A stretch of 33,763 bases of DNA from an uncultured Bacilli bacterium (lineage in GTDB: Bacteria > Bacillota_I > Bacilli_A > RF39 > UBA660), in NCBI GenBank assembly GCA_947628785.1, contig CANRBE010000006.1, forward strand, positions 1 to 33,763, written 5' to 3'. Positions 1-9,331 of this stretch are shown piece after piece (position 1 is the first letter of the stretch; every line of letters starts with the position of its first letter). The notes under the pieces are model-generated. The model had not been told where the DNA came from. It saw only the letters and a program-made list of their open reading frames with translations, and searched no databases. Position numbers and translations under genes: made by a program.

Positions 1-119
1 AAACCTAACTCTAATACTTCATTTAACATATCACCAAAAATATCTTTATTTTTTATAAATATTGCTTTAATCAGAAAGTCAGTAGTTAAAGAAATTGGTA
101 TTAAATCGTTATCCGACAT
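1..119 (-). CDS. Partial CDS truncated by the window edge; N-terminus MSDNDLIPISLTTDFLIKAIFIKNKDIFGDMLNEVLELG, resembles the N-terminus of Rpn/PDDEXK_2 family nuclease-transposase proteins
   Basis: ATG at 119..117 on the minus strand, preceded by AGGAGGAAAAAT; open to the window edge; pattern similar to 'LT.D..FK.IF..N...L...LN..LE'. Confidence 0.4.
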   Translation of the reverse strand, partial: MSDNDLIPISLTTDFLIKAIFIKNKDIFGDMLNEVLELG

Positions 120-194
120 ATTTTTCCTCCTTTCTAAGTTGTATATCTTAATATATAAAAATTATTATTTTTGTCGAATTATGGAACCAATTAA

Positions 195-220
195 AAAAAA
201 AATTAGGTTTTCCTAATTTT
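195..220 (-). terminator. Rho-independent terminator of the 213-638 gene
   Basis: AAAATTAGG-TTTT-CCTAATTTT stem-loop (199-220) with a T-run on the minus strand. Confidence 0.65.
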
Positions 221-638
221 CTTCATTTTCTTTAATACACTTATAATTACTACCATCATAACTACAATTATAATTATTAATTAAAGCATTTTCTATTCTT
301 GTTACCTTACCATTTTCATTAAAATATAACTTGCCACTATCTGGAATACTACCACTAATATTAATATCTAAAGTGACATTCCCACAAGTTAAAATATTTT
401 TATTTATATCACATTCTTTTACAGATATATCAAATCCTTCAGCTTTTTTCAAAACAAAATCCATCTCACAAGCTTCAACATAACCAAACAAATTACTTTC
501 ATTTACTTTACTAGTTGAATCATCAATAGTCTCTACTGTTTTTTCAGTTGAAAAAATCATTGGACCAAATTTTAACATTACAACAATTAAAGCCAAAAAC
601 AAAAGAAAAGCTAATCCAAAAAAAGTTTTTATTTTCAT
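213..638 (-). CDS. Hypothetical single-pass membrane or secreted protein
   Basis: ORF of 141 aa with an N-terminal hydrophobic helix and a polar, Cys-containing C-terminal domain. Confidence 0.6.
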   Translation of the reverse strand: MKIKTFFGLAFLLFLALIVVMLKFGPMIFSTEKTVETIDDSTSKVNESNLFGYVEACEMDFVLKKAEGFDISVKECDINKNILTCGNVTLDINISGSIPDSGKLYFNENGKVTRIENALINNYNCSYDGSNYKCIKENEEN

Positions 639-645
639 AATTCAC

Positions 646-1389
646 CTACCCTAAACAATAACTAATAGAAAACAAGATAATCCCTGTTATTATTCCTATT
701 AAAGTCAATTTATAATTTTTAAATTCCATCAGTTCAGGTAACAATTCCAAAAGTGCTATATAAAATAACATACCTAAAGTTATACAAAGTAAAATTCCTA
801 TAAATAAATCAGTGATATAACTACTAGCTAGAAACATTAATAAACCCCCAAATAAAGTAGAAAAAGTAACAAGTAATAAATAAACCAATTTCTTATTTCT
901 CGTTTTTTTAGTTTTAGATAAAGTTGAATAAATAACCATCCCCATTGGAATATTATGTAAACCAACCCCTATAACCATTAAAAGACCCATTTTAAAATCA
1001 GTAGTTGTAGTTGTATAAATAGTCATACCCTCTAATATATTATGTAATAAAATTGCTACACAAGATACAACCCCAATATGATATAAATTGTCACTTTCAT
1101 TACTAGCTTCATGATTAGGTATAAAAATATCTAAAATTTTTAAAAAAATAACCCCTATCATTATAAATAACATTACCCAGACAAAATAAATACTACCCAT
1201 TTCTTCTTTAAGTATTTCCAAAGCTTCTTTAAGTATTTCAAAAAAAGAAAGCATTATAATTACTCCAAAAGCCATACTGATAGCCAGTTGAGTAAATGTT
1301 TTCTTCTTTCTGCTTACTTTGGCCATTATAAAACCAATAGTTATTAAAATACCTGATAGGAATGTAAATAGTAAGGCATATATCTCCAT
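646..1389 (-). CDS. ZIP-family metal transporter
   Basis: Multi-TM protein with HNILEG and HNIPMG motifs at the TM4/TM5 metal-site positions of ZIP/ZupT proteins. Confidence 0.75.
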   Translation of the reverse strand: MEIYALLFTFLSGILITIGFIMAKVSRKKKTFTQLAISMAFGVIIMLSFFEILKEALEILKEEMGSIYFVWVMLFIMIGVIFLKILDIFIPNHEASNESDNLYHIGVVSCVAILLHNILEGMTIYTTTTTDFKMGLLMVIGVGLHNIPMGMVIYSTLSKTKKTRNKKLVYLLLVTFSTLFGGLLMFLASSYITDLFIGILLCITLGMLFYIALLELLPELMEFKNYKLTLIGIITGIILFSISYCLG

Positions 1390-1404
1390 TTACATATTCC
1401 TCCT

Positions 1405-3462
1405 TTATGTATTAGATTCTCCTTCAGTTGGACCTGGTTCATCACCGGGTTGAGGATCTGGTGTTTCAGTAGGAGTTTCTGTTTTTCCAGTTTCCTCATT
1501 ATTAGATGGTGTTTGATTATCTTTTTTATCAGTCGTTACATCTTCTTTCTTAGGTTCAGTTGTAACTTCATTATCCGCTTTTTTCTCCTCTTCTTTTTTT
1601 AGTACTGTCAAAGTTATACTATTAACATAACTCATATCATAACCAGCGGCATAGCTTTGTTTAATAACAGTTCCATTTGCTCCTGTACCTGTTTCAACAT
1701 ATTTAATACTTACACTTATTCCAAGTGATAATGCCTTACTTCTAGCTGTTGCTTCTGACATACCGATAAAACTTGGTAACTTACTAACACTACTTCCTCC
1801 AGTTTGTGAAACATTTTTACCAATAACAGTTTCCTCATATTTTGTATCTAAATCAAAAGAGAATTTCTTAACCATAGTTGGTTTGGATTTACCTAAATTA
1901 ACTTTCATAGCTTTAATAACTTGGTTGACACTATTTTGATTTAAAACATAATTATATAAATTAAGTCCAGTTCTTGGGTCAATTATTCTCGCATCACTAC
2001 CACTTAAATATAGCTTTTGAATACCAAGTAAATCTTCTACCTTTTCACTTTGACTTTTAACAATAATATCTTTACCAACATTATATAAAGATAAAATCTC
2101 ATTAGTAGACATATTAGTCGCCATACTAGAACTTACTTTATCCAAAATATTCATAATAGTATTTAAACTTTTTACATCTTTCATTTTGTTTAAAATAGCC
2201 CTTAATACTAACTGTTGATTTTGACCCCTGACAAAGTCATTTCTAGTTCCCTTTGTCCACTTAGAAGAACAAATATCACTGTGACTTTTTCGGTTACGAG
2301 CTAAAGCTAAAGCTTCTTCTCCATTTAAAGTTTGTTTACCTTCTTCTACATATATTAAATGTTTACCAAATTGTCTTTTACTGTTTTGTTCACAGAAACT
2401 ATAAGGAACATCTACTTCTACTCCTCCTAGGGCATCTATTATATTAACTACTCCAGTAAAGTTGATTTTAACATAATAATCTATATCGATACCAGTAAAA
2501 TTTTCTATAGTATCAATCATACAAGACTCACCATAAGCAGCTGCATGGGTAATTTTATTTTTAAGTTGATTTTTAAAACAAGCAATAGGAACATAACTAT
2601 CTCTTGGAATACTAAGCATAGTTGTATTTAAAGTTTCTGGATTAAACGTCATAAGCATTAAAGCATCCCCATTAAAAGCTGTATTAGCTAAATCTGTTTT
2701 ATCAGAATCAACTCCCATAATTAAAACAGTAAATGGTTTATCTATTTTATCACTTTTAGTTGTAGTTTTAGTTTCTTCTTTTTTATCAATCGATTTAATT
2801 ATTTTTGTATCTTCATCAATTGTATCCCAATTTAATTCTTCCATATTTTGATAAGATGCAACATAGTTAGTTGGTAAAAAAGCATATTTAATTTTTTCAT
2901 CTTTTAAATCTTGTAATATTTCTAAATAAGTATCATATTCCTTAAACTCATTTCCAATATTATTTTCTTCTATTAAAGTTTGAGGTAATTGATACCCTAC
3001 TACATTTTCTCTATCATTTACAATTCCAATCGTACCATCTTTATCTAGACTTTTTATATCTTTAGCTTCATCTTTTTTCAAAGCTACTAAACTAGCTGAA
3101 TAAGTAGTAGACTCAACCGTCATATTATCAACAATTCGATAAGTTTTATTAATATAATACCCACTAAATCCTAATATAACTGACATAACTATACCGATTA
3201 ATATTAATAAAAATAATAACTTATTATATTTTTTGTAATTCTTCTTTAAAGCTATTAAATAACCTATTAAAATAATTACTAAATCTATGGAAAATAATAA
3301 TCTTATTTTGTCTTCAATTCCAGATAGTAAGGATAATGAATAAAGTAAATATCCACCTGTAGCAATTGTTACAATTGATAATAACATAACCAAAAAACCC
3401 ACAAATTTATGTTTTTTTAAAGTTTTTCTAGACTTTCTCATAGTTCCTCCCACACTAGACAT
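1405..3462 (-). CDS. LCP (LytR-CpsA-Psr) family protein with N-terminal TM cluster, SBP-like insert, LCP catalytic domain and one C-terminal PASTA-like domain
   Basis: FTVLIMGVDSD...SIPRDSYVPI...INFTGVVNIIDALGGVEVDVP...ALALARNRK (LCP); PSFIGMSEATARSKALSLGISVSIKYVETGTGANGTVIKQSYAAG (PASTA); acidic T/P/E-rich tail. Start may be the internal Met at MRKSRK. Confidence 0.85.
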   Translation of the reverse strand: MSSVGGTMRKSRKTLKKHKFVGFLVMLLSIVTIATGGYLLYSLSLLSGIEDKIRLLFSIDLVIILIGYLIALKKNYKKYNKLLFLLILIGIVMSVILGFSGYYINKTYRIVDNMTVESTTYSASLVALKKDEAKDIKSLDKDGTIGIVNDRENVVGYQLPQTLIEENNIGNEFKEYDTYLEILQDLKDEKIKYAFLPTNYVASYQNMEELNWDTIDEDTKIIKSIDKKEETKTTTKSDKIDKPFTVLIMGVDSDKTDLANTAFNGDALMLMTFNPETLNTTMLSIPRDSYVPIACFKNQLKNKITHAAAYGESCMIDTIENFTGIDIDYYVKINFTGVVNIIDALGGVEVDVPYSFCEQNSKRQFGKHLIYVEEGKQTLNGEEALALARNRKSHSDICSSKWTKGTRNDFVRGQNQQLVLRAILNKMKDVKSLNTIMNILDKVSSSMATNMSTNEILSLYNVGKDIIVKSQSEKVEDLLGIQKLYLSGSDARIIDPRTGLNLYNYVLNQNSVNQVIKAMKVNLGKSKPTMVKKFSFDLDTKYEETVIGKNVSQTGGSSVSKLPSFIGMSEATARSKALSLGISVSIKYVETGTGANGTVIKQSYAAGYDMSYVNSITLTVLKKEEEKKADNEVTTEPKKEDVTTDKKDNQTPSNNEETGKTETPTETPDPQPGDEPGPTEGESNT

Positions 3463-3552
3463 TATACTATTTATTTTAAAAAATCACAATATTTATATAG
3501 ATTTTTATTTTTGGTTTACATCTTAACAAATTTAATGATATACTTGTTATAA

Positions 3553-4130
3553 TACAGGAGTTAATTATGAAAAAAAATATTTTTTAAATTATTTATTTTA
3601 ATTATATATTCTTTCAGGTACCATCTTAACTATTTTAAATATTAAAGATAATAAAAGTTAAAACTTTAAAGCTAAATCTAGTTATAACTTACTTTTATTC
3701 CTTTTAACAATTACTTACTTATCTTTACATAATAAATCAATTCATTTAGCTATTTATCAAGATACAACTATTAATATTTAGCTTTATCTCATATATTGCT
3801 ATGTTTAAAATCTACTCATTTATGGATAAGAAAAATGACTACACTAATAGTATTATGATGCGAATAAAAGGCTTTAAAAGCTACTTAGAAATAGTTGAAA
3901 AAGATAAACTTGAAAAACTTGTAAATGATAACCCTAATTATTTTTATAATATACTACCATATACTTATGTTTTAGATATATCCGATAAATGGATTAAAAA
4001 ATTTCAAATTTTAAATGTTAATATGCCTATTTGGTATAAAAGCTATATAAATAATATAGACCATTTTTACGCATTATTAAATAAAATATTTGATAATAAC
4101 TCTTATACCAAAATTTTTTACTTATAAGTT
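3553..4130 (+). pseudogene. Decayed DUF2207-type gene remnant; includes ORF 3801-4127
   Basis: Promoter-like TTATAAT and AGGAG then ATGAAAAAAAATATTTTTTAA (early stop); ORF 3801-4127 (IKGFKSYLEIVEKDKLEKLVNDNPNYFYNILPYTYVLDISDKWIKKFQ) closely matches IKGFKNFLETAEKPKLEQLVMENPTYFYDILPYTYVLNVSDKWIKKFE in the intact 4763-6988 protein. Confidence 0.65.
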
Positions 4131-4203
4131 TTAATACTAATTTTAAAACTATAGACTTTATTATAATAATTTGTTAAAATATATATAGTAAGGAGGTATT
4201 TAA

Positions 4204-4761
4204 ATGACTGTATATATTATTATTGGAATTATAATTTTTTTGGTACTAATTTTATTGTATGTTTTGACTACTTATAATAGCCTAGTAAGACTTAAAAACA
4301 AAGTTGAGGAAGCTTTTTCAACTATGGATGTTTACCTTAAAAAAAGATGGGATTTAATTCCTAACTTAGTCGAAACAGTTAAAGGTTACGCTAAACATGA
4401 AAAAGACACTTTAAGAGAAGTTATTGAAATGCGTAATGTTCCATATGATTCAATGAATACTGAAGATAAAATTGATGTTAATAATAAATTAAGTCGAGGT
4501 ATTATGAATATTATGGCTTTAGCTGAAGCTTATCCGGATTTAAAAGCCAATGAAAACTTTAAAGATTTATCTAATCAACTAACTAAAGTTGAAGAAGATA
4601 TTGCCAATTCTAGAAAATACTATAATGGTTGTGTTAGAATGATTAATGATAAAATTGCCATGTTTCCAAGTAATATAATAGCTAATATGTTTGGTTTTAA
4701 AAAACAAGTTATGTTTGAAATAAACGAAACTGAAAGAGAAAATGTTAAAGTAGAGTTTTAA
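4204..4761 (+). CDS. lemA: LemA family protein
   Basis: N-terminal TM, then YNSLVRLKNKVEEAFSTMDVYLKKRWDLIPNLVETVKGYAKHEK...; AAGGAGG upstream. Confidence 0.92.
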   Translation: MTVYIIIGIIIFLVLILLYVLTTYNSLVRLKNKVEEAFSTMDVYLKKRWDLIPNLVETVKGYAKHEKDTLREVIEMRNVPYDSMNTEDKIDVNNKLSRGIMNIMALAEAYPDLKANENFKDLSNQLTKVEEDIANSRKYYNGCVRMINDKIAMFPSNIIANMFGFKKQVMFEINETERENVKVEF

Positions 4762-4762
4762 T

Positions 4763-6988
4763 ATGAAAAAACTAAATAAAATCATTTTCTTTTTCATTTT
4801 GACTATATTACCCTTTAAAGTATTAGCTTACTCTATTAGTAATACTGAAAATATCAATATTAACAATTTGAGAATAACTAATTTAAAATTTTTAGTTTAC
4901 TCTAATTATCCATCATCATCTTTTGGAATAATGGGTAATATTCAAAATAACAATGATAATGATAATACTTTTAATATAAAAACAACTTATTATGATAAAA
5001 ATCAAACCTTATTAGCTACTAAAATTAATCAAATAACTATAAACCCTCATGATAGTATTTCTTACCGAGATTTGAATAATTTAAATATTATTAAAAATGG
5101 TTATAACGTAGATGATATTGCTTCTTATCAAATAGAAGTAGAAAATCTAAAAAAAACTAGTAATATTTTACCAAGTCAAACTTATTTATATACTAACTAC
5201 GACTATATAATCGATAGATACGATGTCAACATAAAAGTAAAAGAAGATAACTCTTTAGATATAGTAGAAACTATTGATGCTTATTTTAATACTTATAAAC
5301 ATGGGATTATAAGAACTATCCCAATTAAAAATAAAATCGTTAGACAAGATGGTAGTAAATATGTAAATATTGCCAAAATAAAAGACATACAAATTAACAA
5401 TCTTTATTCATCTAGTAAATATGGTAGTGATTACCAATTTAAAATTGGTGATGAAAATAAAGAAGTTATTGGACCAGTTCAATATGTTATCAAATATACT
5501 TATGCTTTAGGAAATGATAAAACCAAAAGCTATGATGAATTATACTATAATATCATAGGTACTGAGTGGGATACTATTATTGGTAACGTTTCATTTGATA
5601 TTACTTTACCTAAAGAATTTGATTCTAGTAAACTAGGTTTTTCTAAAGGAAAATATGGTTCAACCAATAGTGATAATATCAATTACCAAGTTAATGGTAA
5701 AAATATAACTGGTCAGTATGATGGTATCTTATCTTCAGGTGAAGGTTTAACAGTAAGGTTAGAATTACCTGAAGGATACTTTCTTAAACAACTTGATAAA
5801 GCTAAAATCGCTTATTGCATACTTTTAATTTTTCCATTTATTTTTACTATTATTTCTTATCTTTTATGGAAAAAACATGGTAAAGATGATGAAGTTGTTG
5901 AAACCGTTGAATTTTATCCACCAAATAATTTTAACAGTTTAGAAATAGGATTTTTATATAAAGGAACTGCTAGTAATATAGATGTTACTTCCCTACTTAT
6001 TTATTTAGCTAATCAAGGTTATCTTAAAATCGAAGAAATAAAAATATTATATAAAAAGAATGGTTTTAAAATAACTAAGTTAAAAGAATATACAGGAAAT
6101 AATGAAAATGAAAAACTATTTTTTGATGGATTATTTGAATGTAGTAGTAATAAACAAGTAGTAACAGATAAAGATTTATATAATAAATTTTATTTGACCA
6201 CCGATGAAATTTTACATAATATCAACAGTTCAGAAAATAAAAAGAAAATTTTTGAAAATACAAGTTTTTACCAGATAGTTGTTGTCATAATGATGATTTT
6301 AACTTTTCTATTAATTAGTATTTTTCCAATGTATATATATGGAAATGAAGGATATATAATTGTATCATTAATATTTCCAAGTATGGGCTTTATCTTCGCT
6401 AGTAGTATACTATTTAATCCTAATGCTACGATTTATATAAATGGAGTTCAAACTTATTCTAAAGTAGCTACTGTTATATTTGCTATTATATTTGGTTTTA
6501 TGTTTGGAGGTATTCCTTTTTTAACGGTTGTTCTTCCTATTTTAATTATCGATACAACTTATTTTATTGGTTATATTATTGGTATAATTACAATAATATG
6601 TATGCTTTTATCTTTTAAATTTTTGAAAAAAAGAAATGCTTATGGTAATGAAATACTAGGTAAAATAAAAGGATTTAAAAATTTTTTAGAAACAGCTGAA
6701 AAACCAAAATTAGAACAATTAGTTATGGAAAATCCTACTTATTTTTATGATATTTTACCATATACTTATGTTTTAAATGTCAGTGATAAATGGATTAAAA
6801 AATTTGAAACTATCAATATAGAAGCTCCTAGTTGGTATAGTGGTAGTGACTATTTTGACATGTTTACATTTAATTCATTTATCAATTCAACTATGAATAG
6901 TGCAAATAGTTCAATGTCTTCTAGCAGTTCTTCTGGTGGTGGTATATCAGGAGGAGGCTCTGGTGGGGGTGGTGGTAGTTCATGGTAA
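4763..6988 (+). CDS. DUF2207 domain-containing membrane protein
   Basis: Signal peptide, 'DRYDVNIKVKEDNSLDIVETIDAYF..HGIIRTIPI' N-terminal domain, TMs, and C-terminal SSSSSGGGISGGGSGGGGGSSW tail; adjacent to lemA as is typical. Confidence 0.9.
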   Translation: MKKLNKIIFFFILTILPFKVLAYSISNTENININNLRITNLKFLVYSNYPSSSFGIMGNIQNNNDNDNTFNIKTTYYDKNQTLLATKINQITINPHDSISYRDLNNLNIIKNGYNVDDIASYQIEVENLKKTSNILPSQTYLYTNYDYIIDRYDVNIKVKEDNSLDIVETIDAYFNTYKHGIIRTIPIKNKIVRQDGSKYVNIAKIKDIQINNLYSSSKYGSDYQFKIGDENKEVIGPVQYVIKYTYALGNDKTKSYDELYYNIIGTEWDTIIGNVSFDITLPKEFDSSKLGFSKGKYGSTNSDNINYQVNGKNITGQYDGILSSGEGLTVRLELPEGYFLKQLDKAKIAYCILLIFPFIFTIISYLLWKKHGKDDEVVETVEFYPPNNFNSLEIGFLYKGTASNIDVTSLLIYLANQGYLKIEEIKILYKKNGFKITKLKEYTGNNENEKLFFDGLFECSSNKQVVTDKDLYNKFYLTTDEILHNINSSENKKKIFENTSFYQIVVVIMMILTFLLISIFPMYIYGNEGYIIVSLIFPSMGFIFASSILFNPNATIYINGVQTYSKVATVIFAIIFGFMFGGIPFLTVVLPILIIDTTYFIGYIIGIITIICMLLSFKFLKKRNAYGNEILGKIKGFKNFLETAEKPKLEQLVMENPTYFYDILPYTYVLNVSDKWIKKFETINIEAPSWYSGSDYFDMFTFNSFINSTMNSANSSMSSSSSSGGGISGGGSGGGGGSSW

Positions 6989-7020
6989 CTACTAATATTC
7001 AAAAGAAAGGTTTAAGGTAT

Positions 7021-8490
7021 ATGAAGAAAAAAATACTATATTTTATAACACTATCAATGATGTTTATTTCTCTAACAGGATGTGTTAAACTTAATGCTAA
7101 TTTAGAAATTAATAAAGACAAATCAGCTAATTTATCTGTTCTTTATGCTATTGATACTTATTTATTCAATACACAAGAAATATTATCTGATGATGATAAG
7201 AAAGAACTTGAAAAAAATGGTTTTACTTTAACTGATTATAGTGAAGGTACTTATAGAGGATTTAATATATCTAAAAAGATTGATAATATTGATAAAGTAA
7301 GTACTACTAATACTAATGCTGAATTTGATTTAGCTAATCTTACTTTTGATGATGAAAGTAATAAGTATTTATTTGCTGTTAAAAAAGGTTTTTTTAAAAA
7401 TACTTATATAGCTAATTTTAGGTCTAGTGAAGATATGGATAGTATCACAAATACTACTCAAAATAATACAACTAATAGTACGACAGAACAAAATACAACG
7501 GAAAGTAATTCTAGTCAAAATAATCAAATTACTGGTAATACTGATGATTTATCTAAATTATCTGAAATGATTAGTAGTATGGACATTTCTTTTAAAGTTA
7601 AATTACCAAGTAAAGCTAAAAATAGTAATGCTACTAAAAAAAGCAATAATGATAAAGATTTAGAATGGAAATTTGATTCTAGTAATCAAGCACTAGATAG
7701 TATTAAATTTGAGTTTGATATGTATAATATGACTAATATTTATATTACTGTTGCTATTGGTGCTATTATATTAATTATTTTAATAATTATACTAATAAAA
7801 GTCATGAAAAAAAATAAAAACAAAAATAAAAATCAACCTAAAGTAGAAAGTCCAATTCCTAGTTTAAACAATCAAAATAACCAAAATATAAATAATAGTC
7901 AAATACCACCTGTTAATAACCAAATTCCTAGTATTGATAATAATAATTTTACTCCCCCAGTTGAAAATTCAAATGGTTATAACATGAATAGTATTCCTAG
8001 TGAACCTATTAAAGAAAATAAAGCATCTTCTATAATACCACCAATTTCAACACCTAATATAAATCAAAATCAGCCTACTTCAATTAATAGTTCACCTGTA
8101 AATTACAATAATCAAGCTATACCTAATCAAACTTTTATTCAACCTGTAAGCCCTATTAATACCCCACCAACTAATGAAATAAATACTAATGCAACTAATA
8201 ATCAAGTCTTTATTCAACCTATAAATCCAACTCAAAATGTTAATTCTACCCCATTTCAAACACCAAATGAAATAAATCCTACCGTTTCAAATCAACCTAC
8301 AAGTAACGAACAAAATATAAATAGATTTATTCCACCAACTCAAAATAATAGTAATCCAAATACACCTTATCAAAATACACCAAATAATCAAATGACCAAT
8401 AATCAAAATGTTCAAACAAATCCTAATGCAGCAAGTATTTTCTATCAATCACCAAATCAAAATAACACACCAAATAATAACCCACAATAA
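7021..8490 (+). CDS. Membrane lipoprotein with a single TM and a long Asn/Gln/Pro-rich low-complexity tail
   Basis: MKKKILYFITLSMMFISLTGC lipobox; TM IYITVAIGAIILIILIIILIKVMKK; about 200 aa N/Q/P-rich tail. The ORF track starts at 6982, but the Met at 7021 has a better signal peptide and an upstream AAAGG. Confidence 0.75.
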   Translation: MKKKILYFITLSMMFISLTGCVKLNANLEINKDKSANLSVLYAIDTYLFNTQEILSDDDKKELEKNGFTLTDYSEGTYRGFNISKKIDNIDKVSTTNTNAEFDLANLTFDDESNKYLFAVKKGFFKNTYIANFRSSEDMDSITNTTQNNTTNSTTEQNTTESNSSQNNQITGNTDDLSKLSEMISSMDISFKVKLPSKAKNSNATKKSNNDKDLEWKFDSSNQALDSIKFEFDMYNMTNIYITVAIGAIILIILIIILIKVMKKNKNKNKNQPKVESPIPSLNNQNNQNINNSQIPPVNNQIPSIDNNNFTPPVENSNGYNMNSIPSEPIKENKASSIIPPISTPNINQNQPTSINSSPVNYNNQAIPNQTFIQPVSPINTPPTNEINTNATNNQVFIQPINPTQNVNSTPFQTPNEINPTVSNQPTSNEQNINRFIPPTQNNSNPNTPYQNTPNNQMTNNQNVQTNPNAASIFYQSPNQNNTPNNNPQ

Positions 8491-8514
8491 AAAAAGTCTT
8501 AATTGACTTTTTTT
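8489..8514. terminator. Bidirectional terminator between convergent genes
   Basis: AAAAAAAGTC-TTAATT-GACTTTTTTT. Confidence 0.8.
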
Positions 8515-9238
8515 AATTACATTTATCATTAACTGGACAAGTATCATCAGAAGAATATATTTTACTAAATGTTTCATAAAATTTATCATATAAATCATTA
8601 TATTGTTTTTTAGTCATTTTAGAATATTTAGTTTGTCCATCTTCTAATGTTCTACTTATTTCTTTAGCTTCTACTATACCACCGTTTTTTACTGTTATAA
8701 AAAATGGCATATATATTCTTTTTTCACCCGTTGAATAAGTTTTACCTTCTTCATCAGTTAATTCATAATCTTTTAAATAATCTTTTAGTTTTTCTAATAA
8801 TTTATAGTAACTTTTAGAACCATTATTTATTTTTTTTAATTCACCATTTTTAACTTCATAATTAGATTTATCATCATCCAATTCTAAATAATAAATTGTT
8901 TTTATATTTAATTTTTTACTAACATCTAACATAGGTTTAATCATATTACGACACCATGGACACCAGTTAGCTCCCACATATATAATGGCTTTTTTACTAT
9001 CTAATAATTTTATTGCCTCATCTACTGTAACATATTTGATAGGATTATCTTTATCAATAGTTACATTATTGTATTTTTCTTTATCAGACTCTCTTATAGT
9101 ATTGTTTAATGATTCATATTCTTTTTTAAATTTCAAGGCATCAGTATTTTTTTCTTTGTTAAAAATTAAAAAATATCCACCAATTCCTAATATTACTACA
9201 ACTATAATAATTATTAATATTAATATTTTCTTTTTCAT
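8513..9238 (-). CDS. Membrane-anchored thioredoxin-fold protein
   Basis: N-terminal TM helix, then AIIYVGANWCPWCRNMIKPML (CPWC active site). Confidence 0.8.
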   Translation of the reverse strand: MKKKILILIIIIVVVILGIGGYFLIFNKEKNTDALKFKKEYESLNNTIRESDKEKYNNVTIDKDNPIKYVTVDEAIKLLDSKKAIIYVGANWCPWCRNMIKPMLDVSKKLNIKTIYYLELDDDKSNYEVKNGELKKINNGSKSYYKLLEKLKDYLKDYELTDEEGKTYSTGEKRIYMPFFITVKNGGIVEAKEISRTLEDGQTKYSKMTKKQYNDLYDKFYETFSKIYSSDDTCPVNDKCN

Positions 9239-9301
9239 TTCTTACTCCTTTCATTAACATTTTATAATAATAATTTAATTTATTAAATAACGAAGAAGTT
9301 T

Positions 9302-9331
9302 AATAAACTCAACATTTAGTTGAGTTTATCA
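9302..9331 (-). terminator. Stem-loop, possible terminator of the HTH-membrane gene
   Basis: ATAAACTCAAC-ATTTA-GTTGAGTTTAT inverted repeat immediately at the stop codon of the frame-restored ORF; weak T-tail. Confidence 0.45.

Noticed and set aside
4579-4797. Minus-strand 72-aa ORF
   Set aside because: Antisense to lemA and the start of the DUF2207 gene; low-complexity Phe-rich translation, shadow ORF.
8985-9257. Plus-strand 90-aa ORF
   Set aside because: Antisense to the thioredoxin-like gene; no plausible domain or ribosome-binding site.
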